From contig NMRA01000054.1 in the NCBI GenBank assembly GCA_002633005.1, positions 376,952 to 440,951 of the forward strand: a stretch of DNA of 64,000 bases. Reading direction: 5' to 3'. Shown here in pieces: positions 27,663-39,904 of the stretch. Source of the DNA: Phoronis australis (Eukaryota > Phoronida > Phoronidae). The translations under genes and the position numbers were made by a program. The notes below the pieces were generated by a model that ran no database searches, was not told the DNA's origin, and saw only the letters and a list, made by a program, of their open reading frames with translations. How positions within the stretch are numbered: the first letter of the stretch is position 1; each line of letters opens with the position of its first letter.

Positions 27663-27740
27663 CCGTCTCTCTCCTTCCCTCCCTGCCTCCCTCCCTCCCT
27701 NNNNNNNNNNNNNNTCCCCTCGCTCCCTCCCTCCCTCTCT
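27663..27740. repeat. CCCT-rich low-complexity tract with assembly gap
   Basis: Polypyrimidine (ccct)n on both sides of 14 N at 27701-27714. The true length is unknown. Confidence 0.95.
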
Positions 27741-29617
27741 ACATTTATTACAATGTCTTTCTTGCACCACTGGTTGATGTTGCTATGTTAATGCCACTGT
27801 GCTCATTAATGGGAGTATTGGACAAATATCCTCATGTCTCTGATGCTCACCATTCTATTTCAATTTGCAACACTAAAAATCCTGAACGCTGATGGATAAA
27901 TTAAATTTCCTGGAAAAGTAGGTCATATGGGTACAATTTAAGACATGTAAAATACGGAAATGCTTCTGAGATTTCCTTCTCTTTTAAAGAATAGTGAAAT
28001 GTAACCGCTGTGGAGGGTGACCCTTGGCAAAATTACTTTAAAAGAACGAAAAAGGATAATTATGGATGACGGCGAATGATGAAAATGATTAAGAAACATA
28101 GCCTTGAAAAATTAATGTTATTTTTGTGAAAAAAATCTCCTTTTTTATGCTTTGAGGTACTCAAAATGAATTAGACAATCCACAAGTTTGGTTTCACTGT
28201 AGATTTTTATTTTGTTGTGTGAAGGTAGAAATTTACCTGCTTATCTTTTTTACCACCATATCTTTTGCTGTCAGCTGATCAATTACAGATGAAGTAATCA
28301 GTGTAGATTGATTCATACAAGACGCAATTGTACTCCCATGAGAACTGTCAATTTCATATTCCATAGCTTGATTATGCCATTTAGTGTAATTTCCAAACTT
28401 TTTTGTTTCCGTACCTTCTGTACTTGTGTAATACTGGACTTGTATAACTTCTTTAGCGCCATGACATGACTAATGAAAGGGAGCAAATGAAAAGGATTCT
28501 TTTAATTGCATTTCCCTGGTTCAATTTTTATTTAACGAAGCCATGTCTTGGTTTAAGTGTTTTTGATGGTGAGGAGACTGACGTCATGGATTGTGCGTTG
28601 TTAAATATATGACTTCCTTGAACAGAGCCAAAGTAACTCTTCTTTCTGTTGGAAAGGGAAATCATTCCCTTGCATGTTACATTCAATTTATATTGACAGA
28701 CAACTCAGCTAGAATAGTACATGATTGCCTTGAAGTGTCACGCGATTAGAAATCTCGAGACTGTCATTTGCCTGTCTCAAAGTCAAAGGCATTTGATGGC
28801 CATTTCTGCATTTCCTAGAAAACTTGACACTATTAAAACTTCTTTTGATACTCAACCTTTTTTGCACAGGTGATGATAATAAAACCTGGTGATGTTATAA
28901 TCCGGGCAGCATTTTAGTGTTTTTGTTTTCTTTACAACAACAATCTCATTAAACATTTAGCCTAATTTTTGCACACAGTTCAGTTAAAGAAAAATAATCA
29001 TTGTCAATGGATTCTTCTCATTCAAAACCAGGTTCTAAATATTCTTAGAACTGTAACAAGTGTGACATCTTTTGGAATTTGAATGTTTTCTGTAAATATG
29101 GCTCTATTAATGCTTATTAGTGCAGTCGACTGGCACTCACGTGATAATTTTGGACAGAAGTTTTAATATTGACTAAACTCAAGCAGTAAACAGATTTTAA
29201 ATGAATGTAACTCTACGTGCAGCACTAGTTTTTATTCAAACTGCACGGACCATAGTTGAAATTACAAACTCATGACCAAGTGATCTGACCATACTTAATT
29301 ACAAACTCATCATCAGGTGATCTGATGGTCTTTTTTGATAACCAGTGCTCCGCTTTGTCTTGAAGCTCTTAATTCTTTCTTTGTTGACATTTCGAAATCA
29401 GTACATGTACACCGTTAGACTTTTTATATGCCCATACCTATATGTTGGTACTTTATGAAATCATCCCTGTCCATCCTTCAGGGAAGAGATTCGGTAGTAT
29501 GCAGTGAGGGGATTCTCAGCAACTATGCTATTCTCATAATTAGTGAAACTTGTCTCTAACCCTGTCTTCACTTCATTGTTGAACCTAAAACTAGCTCTAT
29601 CAAGTTTGTTACATTTT
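27741..29617. other. Gene-free AT-rich stretch
   Basis: No coding exon, RNA gene or clear repeat recognised. A short near-duplication (attacaaactcat) sits near 29258-29305. Confidence 0.6.
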
Positions 29618-29730
29618 CAGCTGTCTTAGCTCCACCCTCAGCTCTTTTAGCTCTGCCTTGAGCTTTCATAACTCCACCCTGAGCTTTCACAGCTCCGCCC
29701 TGAGCTTTCAATAGCTCCATCCTTGGCTTC
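29618..29730. repeat. Imperfect 20-23-bp tandem repeat, about 5 copies
   Basis: Variants of agctccaccctgagctttca repeat about five times with substitutions and small indels. Confidence 0.85.
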
Positions 29731-31175
29731 CATTCCCTGAAGTTCCATGTCTGCCTTAACTAGTGAGGCAGTCTCTGTTTGAAGTTCCCATTTGTTGCTG
29801 TTTGATTGTCTGGAGATCTGTTGGGAAATGTGACTATTTTAGGGGGCGTATACACTGGTCAAATCCTATCTATAATAAGTATAAAGGGGGTTTTAACTTG
29901 TTAGAAATGACTCGGAAAGTGACAAAAATTGAAAAAGAAGTTACTGTACTTTGTTTTTTTTTAAATATTGTATTTTTTAATTTTCAAAAACTCCAATTTT
30001 ACCTCGATTTTTTTTTCAAAATGCACAGGGATTATCATCAACAGCCTTAAAAATTGTTTGTTCGCACTCTACAGGTCACAATTTTCGTCCAATTCGCACG
30101 CAATTCGCACACAACTTCTAGACCTGGAAGTCCTGGTAGCTTATTGTTGGTCTTGATCGGATTCAAAATGGCGGATCTGGTGGCCATTTTGTTTCTGACT
30201 TCAGATTCAAATACTCATAGAGGCCGCAATTTTTGACGTACAGGGCTGAAAATTACTACGGCTATTATAACCGACAGGTACTACAATTGTGCCGTAAATC
30301 CCCAACTTCCGTTGAAAGAAGGTGGATATATCGGCAATGGCGCATGCACACCTGGATTTCTGCCTGAAAACGTTTTCCCCTGTAGAGGGCGCATTGGCAA
30401 ACCAATCACTTTCAAACTTGTCACGTGCTCGTTTCTTGTAGTTGGCTATTATTAAATTATGATTAATCGGAAGTTGCTTTCAAGATGGCGGCTCTGGCGC
30501 ATTTTTACCCATTTTCGATCGTTCTGCAGTCGCATTTTGAATGGGAAGACAAATGACGTGAATTTTTGCATGTGGATTCCTTAAAGTATGCTCTTTCGAA
30601 AGTTCTGCGACAATGTTTTTCTTAGTCTTAACGTTTTTGAGTTATTTCACTTTGAATTTCAAAAAATGCAAGATTTCAGTTTTTTGAAAATTTTACATAT
30701 TTTTGTGCAACTATTTATATAGAGAGAGTTTTGAACAAACTTTCAGAGATGTTTTCCATTTTTCAATACAACATCTACTTTTCGAATTATTTGAGGTTTT
30801 CTGAAAACGCTGTTCCTTTGTTGACTGATTTTGCTGCGCTGTTGTTAGTTTACTGGCAACTGAACAAGACTGTAGCCTATTTGTTACTGATTTCTGGCAT
30901 TCTCACTAGTCATATGAAAGTTACCATGTTGCTCTTCATCCTAATCGTCTCTGTCGTCGTCATCTTCACCGTCGTCTTTTCGGTTGATTTCGCCAACTAA
31001 GTGTTGCTCCTCTGAGCGCTCTCGTTTTATTTTTCTTCACTATACTGTGCATCAAGAAGTAAAGATTAGGATGACATAAAAATATTATCGTAGAAAATAT
31101 ATCTGAAACTAAATAAGGCGATCCAGATCCTCCCAAGGATACTATTGTTTCATGAAATGAAGAATATGAATCTTT
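29731..31175. other. Repeat-like region without a recognised gene
   Basis: GC-richer patches with aagatggcgg/aaaatggcgg words (30167, 30483) look like decayed transposon DNA. An 89-codon frame at 30731-31000 is hydrophobic and ends SVDFAN, but has no recognised similarity. Confidence 0.45.
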
Positions 31176-31348
31176 AAATAAAACAACAAGAATGGATCAA
31201 CTGAAATTTGAAATTTTTGGATGTAATAACTGATATGTCAATTGTCATTTTGTGTTCGATTTTACTTTATTTCTGTTTTTGTTGACAAAGGAAGTTATTA
31301 CATCCAAAAATTTCAAATTTCAGTTGATCCATTCTTGTTGTTTTATTT
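31176..31348. repeat. Perfect 56-bp inverted repeat with 61-bp spacer
   Basis: The left arm 31176-31231 (begins aaataaaacaacaagaatgg) is exactly complementary to the right arm 31293-31348. The spacer 31232-31292 is AT-rich without clear symmetry. No target duplication was seen. It could be a young foldback element, an inverted duplication, or the source of a hairpin transcript. Confidence 0.95.
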
Positions 31349-31512
31349 ACCGATTTATATAATAATATTAAAAACAGTCAAAATTAATTTTTTGTGTATC
31401 CACCTGCCTTAAGTACTGCATTCTTTTTCACTCACTTTGCCCGATAATCGAAGAACGAGGTCCAGGTGCTTAAATGTTCTACCTGTTGTTCAGTGAGCTC
31501 CTGACACTCACA

Positions 31513-31560
31513 TGTGCTCTCCAGTGTGCTCTCCAGTGTGCTCTCCAGTGTGCTCTCCAG
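31513..31560. repeat. Four exact copies of a 12-bp unit
   Basis: tgtgctctccag occurs four times head to tail. The period is a multiple of three and produces an antisense LEST repeat in a chance frame. Confidence 0.95.
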
Positions 31561-34500
31561 ATTATCGCGCCCTGACCTAAGCACATGCGAACAAACACTG
31601 TTGAGTTCCCTAACACCTCTGCATGAGTGGCAATGTTGCATCACTAAGACACTGTTAGCTATGATGTGTATTTTCATTTGATACTCTAAACTCTAAAATG
31701 TCAGTTTGCAAGATCTTTGTGTTCTGGTCCTTTGCTCACCTCTAGCCTGTTACACCATCAACCTTTAGGATCACCATTACACTCGTCGCTGTTACGACCT
31801 GCCAATTTAGATTCACCTCTTACGACTGCTGAAGTCATCGCAGACTTGGACCTTTGTGGTGGAGACTTCAGTTGTTAGGTCTTGGTACAAATTATCTACT
31901 GAATGGAACACAGACTATGTTCGTGATATACTACATTGCACTACACTAAACGTATCACTCTGTCACATGAGATGGAACACTGAGTGTCACTGTCCAAGTC
32001 CTGATAATTTTCCCCCTTGTGTTGAGCAACATCAAAATCCTAAATGGTATGACATCAAAGGGTATTGTTGTTGTAGTTGTTGCTGTAGTTACTGTTGTGC
32101 TAAGTTCTGAGTTTGAAATGTTTTCAATTTTGAAACGGCCATGTTGGCTCATAGGTCGCCTTTATTATTTTTCTTGAAACTTGCGTGTTTGAGGGTCACC
32201 CGCGGTTTACAAGCGCATGAATGACAATTAAGTAACCAACAAAACATGACCACCCTAGTTGTAAATTGTCTGGTTCTTTGATACACTGACAGATCTGCTG
32301 AAATGGAGAAGGTTTAATCTTACCAAGTTTAAACATGACAAAAATAGCCAGACAAGCTGATGGCCTGTGATTCTCACCATATAAATTAAGTCTCAACATT
32401 TTGGCTTTAGTCCATAACCAATATAACTGACAGCCGAAGCGTATTCATGAGCATTAATAATTGTCTCAAGACCTGGGGCTCCTATCAGTGTTCATAACTG
32501 CAAGAGCTTAAGGTTCATATAAACATTAATAACTGCATGCACTGGAGGATTGAAGCTCAACAGTCCAAGCTTTGAAACCAATATTAACAAGTTACCTAGG
32601 CGTTGGATTCAGTGCACCAATAACCAATTGTCTGTTGGCATTATACACAAGAATAATAACACTAGATTTCTGCAAGGGGTAATGTATGTCCTATCCATTA
32701 TTGGTAATTTTGTGTTCACTGCGGGTCCTCACTCCCCGAGTTCACTCGGTGCTAATTACATGAAGTAGCAATTGTTTTTAAGTGAATGGTCCATCACTAG
32801 CAGTTACAATTTCCATATCGAGCATTTGGTCTAAGTCATTGGACTATCGAGTGCTAAATTTCCCAGTGTTAACTTTCAGCATCCAAAAGGAGTTTCACCA
32901 TTACAGCTAGTTGCAGCAGTTATTGGTGAACTTCATTAATATATACCCTCCATCCCCGAATTTTCCAAATTTTCTCTTTTAAGTACCAATTGGTCAGCTT
33001 TAACTGCCACAGTCTTTGTGATCGTGTTGTGTATGTAATACACGAGATCATTCGTAGAACATATGTTTATTATATCGCTAACACCAAACTACTGCAACAG
33101 TTCCCGTGTACAGGCTAATAGTATATAAAATGTCAGATAGTCGCCAGGTGGCATTGTCACTGCTCTACTGTAAACATAACATAACAGATCATCAGTCTCA
33201 TCAAACTTTTTGCTCCCAAGAAGTACGCAACTTGCTAACCTTTGAATAAAGATTCATCACTTTCAGCAGAGGCTTGCTTCATTCAGGCGGGAAAATACCC
33301 ATACTCCCCTGAGCTGAAGGAGACGTGAAATGATTGTGAGTGACCCTTGTGCATTCTGATATTATCTTGTGCAAAAACCAATGAAAGCTTTCGCATGTGC
33401 AATGCGTGGCCAGCTCCTTTCATGAACAATATGTACTTCGGAAGATAGTACGCTGCTTAAAAATTGGGTCGCGCTAGTGATCTACCACGACTGTGTGCAG
33501 TCACTCTGTTTTGATGGTATTAAGCTCTTAATGTGACTAACATTGTCTACGATCTGCCATTGTATTACTTGACTCTTGCACATTAAGTCCAACATCATTA
33601 TAACTCCTTGGGTGATTACTCGACCATTCGTATGAGCAAACCCGGACTTATCAAAAATTTTGTTTTTAAATGATGCCCATGCTCAAGCTTAAGGCACAAC
33701 CCCCAATTTTTAATTCCCCGATTTAATTGCCCTGTGTAGTAACCCCAGCGAATATGGTACCTTCACGAGTTTCGGTCAACAAGGAAATGCCAACTTTTAT
33801 GACAGTTAATTACAAACACCTGAGCTACATGATCGTGGTCTCATTTAATACCAGCCTTATCCACCTGTCTCGAATTCTTCTCTCTTCATTGATTGAGATT
33901 ACTACATTACGAAACTTTTTGAGACTGTTTTCGTTAATATTTTAGTCAAACATCATGTAGATCAAATGTCATATGAAACTATAGCTACATCAATGCAAAG
34001 AAACACAACAGCCTCTAGCATCCTCAGAAAGACTTTTTACAGACGTTGCCCACACAAATAATGGAAAACTGTCTGCTTCTGCATATGACTAATTAATTAT
34101 TGTTCTAGAACAACTAATTCATATTTTGCACCGGAAAACAGGTCAGATATGTCTAATTGAAAATGTCTACCCTTGATAAAATTCAGTTCCTGTTTGGTAT
34201 AGCTTGCCCAACCATATCAAGCTAACAGTCAATTTAAGATCATCAATCATCAATGGTCTTGTGTTGGACATCTCCATTTACTAATTACAACAACTTGGGG
34301 CTTATTTAATCAGTGGTCCATTGACAATTTAAAGTTGTTTATATCACTGTGGAGGACATTTTACCAAACAAGCACTTTGTAACTGATGTCTTTCTGGTAA
34401 TTCCATTTAAATGAGATTTTAACTGCATGACAATTGAGTATCAGCAGTGCATTGAAGCTGAATGTTCTGAATCATGAGCTACTGGCAAACATGTTACAGA

Positions 34501-34669
34501 CTGTGTCTTGCATACATAAGAAACAATTTGCCAGAAGATGTTGGCAGCAATCTCATCACCAACATTGCAGCCCAGAGACAAGTTTCTGGCTTGGATTGTT
34601 TTGTTTTTCTCTGTTCTCATCTGACACATGAGCATCTTCTGTATTAGCGTCATGTAAGCTTTATTTAGG
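31561..34669. other. Gene-free AT-rich stretch
   Basis: No exon, RNA gene or clear repeat structure recognised on either strand. Confidence 0.55.
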
Positions 34670-34790
34670 ACCCTAGAAAAATGTCCAAATGTGGCTGACT
34701 TCAGAGCATCATATCTAAGAAACAGCAGATTGGATTCATCAATCTTACAGATACTATGCTTTTTTCACTGTTCTCCATAACGCTGAGGGG
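34670..34790 (+). repeat. Interspersed repeat family, copy 2
   Basis: Contains atgtccaaatgtggctgact, cagagcatcatatct and ttacagatactatgct in the same order as the copies near 22128 and 44755. Confidence 0.5.
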
Positions 34791-35567
34791 CTATAATTTT
34801 CATGAAAAAATTACAGTTGCATGAAACAAAAACTAAATGTCATTTTAGAAAACTGTAAAAGCCCTTTCAAGATCTCACCTGGAAACATTAATCAAAATAA
34901 AATTTGATCATGTTATTGATACTATTGTTTTTCTATTCTTTTTTGTGTGTTTTAGTAAAACATGGTCATGTGACCCAGTTAATAATATATTCATATGGTA
35001 AAAAATCACAAATCAAATTCTAAAGGCTTCTTACTTTCACAAAATATATACTTTTATTGTAAAAATCTATAATCTTATAAATAAGGTCCTTCTTACCCCA
35101 ACCTTAACTGCTTGTGGATGGATACCAATGTCATAATGGCTGTTGACTACCTGGTAATACACCCAGTAACCATGATAGTCATATCAATTTTGATCAGCAC
35201 CTCACTTTACAAAAAAGGCTCAAAGCAATAATTGCACATATTTCAAGCTGTATTTCACCTTGTTTTGAGTTTGTTACAAAACAAACATGGAGTAGGGGCT
35301 TTTACTCCCATATTAAACTACAATATCAAAACCATCGTCGACTTGAGGAAATATGAATTGGCTTGGAATTGAAATCCTATCACAGTAAGGAATGAGACTG
35401 ATTTTGACAGTTAAAAGTGTAATTCAATTTTCATTTTTAGCCAGCTAAAACAAGGTAGAATGCTGCTTTAACTAATTCTGTTATTGAGTTTGTGTTTCCT
35501 GCTGACTGGCCTGTCCTAAAACTAATTAGCATAACCTCAGTGTTTCAATTGAAACAACACAATTTTT
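34791..35567. other. Gene-free AT-rich stretch
   Basis: Nothing recognised. Confidence 0.55.
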
Positions 35568-35972
35568 TATTTTGAAATCTGAAGACATTTTGACGCGTTT
35601 TTTCATTTGTGAATAAAAAATACAACCTTGTAACTTTTAGATTTTTTTCATTTTTAGCACAATTTAATTGTGCAAAAGAATTCAGTGTATGTCACGGAGG
35701 TAGATCAGACATTACGCAGCACGTGAAAACAGTTGCCCATCAGAATCGAGTTTCAAGCCATGGCAAGAGTGACATTTCGAAGTTTTTCAAGTCGTCAACT
35801 CAAGAAAGTGATAACTTGTCGACATCGGTGATTAAGGCAGAGGTTTTGATGACTCATTTCATAAATGAGCACAANTATTTTGAAATCTGAAGACATTTTG
35901 ACGCGTTTTTTCATTTGTGAATAAAAAATACAACCTTGTAACTTTTAGATTTTTTTCATTTTTAGCACAATT
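35568..35972 (+). repeat. 97-bp exact direct repeat flanking a transposon-gene fragment and one N
   Basis: 35568-35664 is identical to 35876-35972 (offset 308). The second copy begins directly after the single N at 35875. This is either a true duplication or an artefact of joining two overlapping contigs. Confidence 0.95.
35655..35874 (+). pseudogene. hAT-transposon-derived protein, N-terminal fragment
   Basis: The frame reads CAKEFSVCHGGRSDITQHVK, then a helix with SDISKFFKSS, then VIKAEVLMTHFINEH and stops at the N. This layout (half zinc finger with CHGG...DITQHV, then ISKFF, then RAEVL-F--EH) is typical of the N-terminus of hAT-like transposase-derived proteins common in fish and marine invertebrates. 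An acceptor-like ttttcatttttag precedes it. The rest, including the catalytic and dimerisation parts, is absent. Confidence 0.6.
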
Positions 35973-38608
35973 ATATTTAATGGGAAAGTTGTTGCAAGCT
36001 CTTTAATTACTCATCTCAAGTTAGCAGAAACCAACTTACTCTGTCCGGATAAGTTGAACATAGCCTAACTATAGCTTATGGCTCTCTTATCAGCTGATGC
36101 TGCCCTAGTCGGTCAATAAACCCTTAAAACAAGGTTGGAAGTCCACACAGTGAAAGTGTAGAATGTAGTCATACATATCACACTCAAATTGCATTAACTC
36201 GCACGTGCTGAAATGGCGATTGCGCGAGCACATTTTGTCTTAGGAAATAATACAACATATATAACTGCACAGAAATCAAGGTCTTCGAAAGAAGTGAATT
36301 CACTTGAAGATTTGACTTTACACTTTTCACTTGTCAATCCGCATGTTGCATTTTTTAACCTACTGGTGAACTCGAGAACTAAAGCATTCAAGGGGCTCAG
36401 GCTAGAATTTGTGTCATTACATGATGTCATTAGGTCAAAAACGATGGGTAGAAGATGGTAGACGATTTGATTGGCTGTTGTTTGAGGAAGGTAAAAAGAG
36501 GCGAACTATATCCAGTATGACCGTTTGCGGTTTTCTAATAGTGTCAAGAGAATTTGATTTCCTTAGTACAAACAAACTGAACAAAAATTTTCATCCCTTT
36601 CTTTTGGTTAATATCCAAGTGGTGAAGATCCCTCAGGTGGATCTGCAGCTTTGTGTATTGGCTAATGCTACCCATGTCAAACACCATGCATAATGAAGTG
36701 TGCAAATTTTGGTCTGAAATTCTGAAATTTACTTGCAATGTGTGTGGATGAGCTCCATTTGCTGAAACTTGTCATACACCCATGTATTCCCAACAAAAAA
36801 TGTAGGCCTCGTCTTAAGTCACTGCATTATAAAGATATGTCAGGCATAAATACAGGTGTATTGATATCTAAACATGTGTTGTTGTTTCATAATTCTTCAT
36901 TTTTATTGTAATAAGATAGATCATAAAGTTGTGCCTGATATATTGGAAGAATATCTTGGAATCAATTGAGATTGACAGCAGTAATGAGTCTTCCAATAGC
37001 TCTACAGTATGTATTCAATCTTTTTAGTCTCAAGAGCACATTTAAGACTCCTGCATTGATACTGACATCCGAATATCAGAAAAAGTGTCAATCACAAAGT
37101 TTGAAAGAACGATGTTACAGTGTCCAGAAATTGGCAGTTTTATAACAAAAACACAAGTTGACTGTATATATTAACTTTTTCTCAAGCTCATTTGTGTGCC
37201 CTAAGGCATGTTGGTACATGTATGGTAGTGTGGTATTAGGCCCAACATTACTTATGCTAGAGCTGTTGAATGAGCAGTCAGGTGCAAATGAACATGGTAC
37301 TGAAATTAATTACTTTCAATGATGAGTTTATGATTAAATTTTCCCTTGAATGAATGTAAAACTTACTTGCAAAAATGGATAATGTTTGATTTCGCTGCTG
37401 GAAACAAAATGCACTGTCTCAGCAACTGTCAGTTAAAGCCAGATTCACTATGGTAGAACAAGTATTTATTGACAAAAATACAACCAGAACAGATAGTCTT
37501 GATTAAACTGTCATATTCTCCATTCAGCAATGCCCATTGTTGCATTCAATGATGTGTCGTCTGCTATATGTTTGGAAAATATCATGGCGTTACTTAACAT
37601 TTGCTTCTTGTGCTGTTAAAGTCCACCAGGTATATACTCCAACTAAGGTTTGGGCAGAAAAGATTAGCATGCTACTCAATTAGTGTGTTGATGCTGGGTG
37701 TCCGTAACACAAGACTCTTGTCAGACACTTAAGTGTGACTCTTGCGATTTTCTGTTATCAGAATGGAAAGCACAAAGGCTCCCATAGTTCCACATTTCAG
37801 CCGTGCTGACCAATCTCTTCAGTGGCGGGACCACTTTACTTTCATCACTAGTAAAATCTCCAGCACATTGTAGTCTTTTACTAGCATGGTTTTGTGCGTT
37901 CTTTTTGTGACACAAAACTTGCTCTGTTGGAATGCACTCCGTTTTCATTGCAAGTATATGCTCCACAAAAATTTTGTTGGAGGCATCTCCGTAGCAGCTC
38001 ATTTTCAAATTCAGAGAGCTTCAGTTAGATGCCTATTTTTACTTCACGGGAAGGATCTTGGCCATGTGAAACATTTATGTTGTGTTCAATTGATTTCAAA
38101 CTTGAAGGCCAAAAGCACAGAAGACCTTAATATCCAGCTCCAAGAGCCATAATAGGCTGCTTTGTTCCAGATAAAAATGTTGCCTCATCCTTCAGACAAT
38201 CTTGTAATACTGTGGTCAGAGACTTCCCAAGATTACAACTTAGTGTATTGTATTCCAAAGCCTCCAAATCAAATACCTTAGAAAGGAACTAGGATTTTCA
38301 GACAATTAAGTCTTGTCTCTGAAACTAATTAAAAAGTAGTTGAAAGATGGTGTCAAGTTAACACAGTTAGCCTATAGTTGTGGAGATACTGAGTCAGATG
38401 TTGATTGATTTATCAGATTGAGAACTTGCAGTTGTTTTAGTGAATAGGTTCATCAGATATTGACAGTTCAAAATGTGCATTTTTATCACAGAAATGATTA
38501 GACACAGGCATGTTAGGCAATCAATTGAAAATGATAAGTTATGTACATCGCATGGTGATTTACATGACGTTGGCATCAGTTTCCATGGCTATTCAGTTTT
38601 AAGCCAGT
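35973..38608. other. Gene-free stretch downstream of the receptor gene
   Basis: Several open frames of 60-95 codons on both strands have no recognised similarity. The 3' UTR of the minus-strand receptor must begin here, but no convincing minus-strand AATAAA close to its stop was found. Confidence 0.5.
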
Positions 38609-39904
38609 TTAGCATTGCTCAGTACAACAGCCATTCTGGTTTGTCCCGTCCTTTGCTTCATTCACACCTCCACATGGTGGTGAGGTGGCGGTATACTCAT
38701 CCTCAGTAAGATTAAATGTTTCATCTACGTTACTTGATAGGACATCGAGTGAGAAGCGCTCTGTATTTTGTTGGTCAGCAGACTGATTATCAGAGACGTT
38801 CCCATTTAGTGCACAGCAATTACCGTTGCTTGTCAAATGCCTGGTACTCTCTAAAGTATCATCAAATGGGCCATTTTCTTCTGCCAATCTACGAACAAAT
38901 ATCTTGACAAGATATGCCTTGAGAATGCTTCGAAATTTTTTGTTGTATATACAATAAACAACAAAGTTGAGTGAGTGTTCAAGGACAACAAGTAGTGTAG
39001 CAATGATCAGCACAATCTGATACGACAGTTCGTGGACAGTGTCCTCACCCAGCAAAGGCACAATGATGGCTCGACTGACGAATGCGGACGGTATCTCTCC
39101 AATTATGTAGACACCAATGACTGCCACCAACATCATGGTTAGACGGTTGTTGTCCCGTATTCTCTTCAAGTTACTCATACTTTGCACTGCTCGTCTCTTC
39201 TTGTTCGACTTATTCACATACCTGATCAACAGTACATTGAGAATGGTCAAGAGTACGCATGAACCCAACAAGACAACGATTAACCGGAAATAGGTCAGAG
39301 CCTGGTAGAACTCCCCTTGCCCAAAGTCTGTGTAGCCTAGACTTATGTCTGCCTTTATCTTAAATACGAAGAATCGAGGCATGTCAAAAAGCACAGTGAA
39401 TACCAACACCCCGAATATGACCTTCCGCGCATTCTGTGCTGTGCATATTGTACGCGCCTTCATCGGATATGAGACAAAGATGTAGCGCTCAATGGTCAGT
39501 ACAACAGTCAAGAGGGCGCTGACGTTGGTAGACATGCTACCTAGTGTGAAGTAGATGAAGCATTCGTAGAACTTCCAATCATAGCTCTTCGGATAGTGTG
39601 CTCGTGGGAATCCACTCAAGAAGAATATGACCAGGGTCACGAGGTCTGAGATTGCCAGCCCCGTAAGATAGACATAGGGCGATTCACTTAACTTTTTATG
39701 CAGTAATACAAATAGGTTTAGAATGTTACAGAACACTCCCAATAAACAGATGGACTGCATAACATAGCCATAGCTGATCTTGTTGACCAGTTTAAACATG
39801 GCTTCTCTCGATGCGTTATTGGACGAAAAGTCGTCAGTCAAGTCGGTGCTGTTGATGAGTTCAGTAGTGTTCAGTAAATAGGCCGTCTCGACAGGTGTTG
39901 TCAT
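38609..39904 (-). CDS. FMRFamide-receptor-like class A GPCR, single coding exon
   Basis: A 431-residue seven-helix receptor, probably for a neuropeptide, at the plasma membrane. Three N-glycosylation sites lie in the N-tail (N12, N18, N30). TM1 has N60 (GVFCN), TM2 has LAISD with D87, TM3 starts after C115, and E-R-Y 139-141 replaces DRY. Y-P-M-K-A-R then M-P-R-F-F (175-179) is typical of FMRFamide receptors. TM6 has a proline (P272) but no CWxP, and TM7 has NFVVY (313-317) in place of NPxxY. Odd points: no cysteine in extracellular loop 2 to pair with C115, and a C-tail rich in Ser/Thr/Asn ending CCTEQC. The start at 39904 has A at -3 and sits 9 bases after an acceptor-like tttcacag, so a spliced 5' UTR is likely. 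It is intact, with no neighbour in an operon-like arrangement. Ligand unknown. Confidence 0.93.
   Translation of the reverse strand: MTTPVETAYLLNTTELINSTDLTDDFSSNNASREAMFKLVNKISYGYVMQSICLLGVFCNILNLFVLLHKKLSESPYVYLTGLAISDLVTLVIFFLSGFPRAHYPKSYDWKFYECFIYFTLGSMSTNVSALLTVVLTIERYIFVSYPMKARTICTAQNARKVIFGVLVFTVLFDMPRFFVFKIKADISLGYTDFGQGEFYQALTYFRLIVVLLGSCVLLTILNVLLIRYVNKSNKKRRAVQSMSNLKRIRDNNRLTMMLVAVIGVYIIGEIPSAFVSRAIIVPLLGEDTVHELSYQIVLIIATLLVVLEHSLNFVVYCIYNKKFRSILKAYLVKIFVRRLAEENGPFDDTLESTRHLTSNGNCCALNGNVSDNQSADQQNTERFSLDVLSSNVDETFNLTEDEYTATSPPCGGVNEAKDGTNQNGCCTEQC

Noticed and set aside
29838-31411. Possible 1.57-kb element with ends like gtatacac / gtggatacac
   Set aside because: The end similarity is patchy and no target duplication flanks it; it may still be decayed transposon DNA.
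37721-38008. 95-codon minus-strand frame downstream of the receptor, with scattered cysteines
   Set aside because: It hints at a transposon-type zinc finger, but I could not match any ordered motif.
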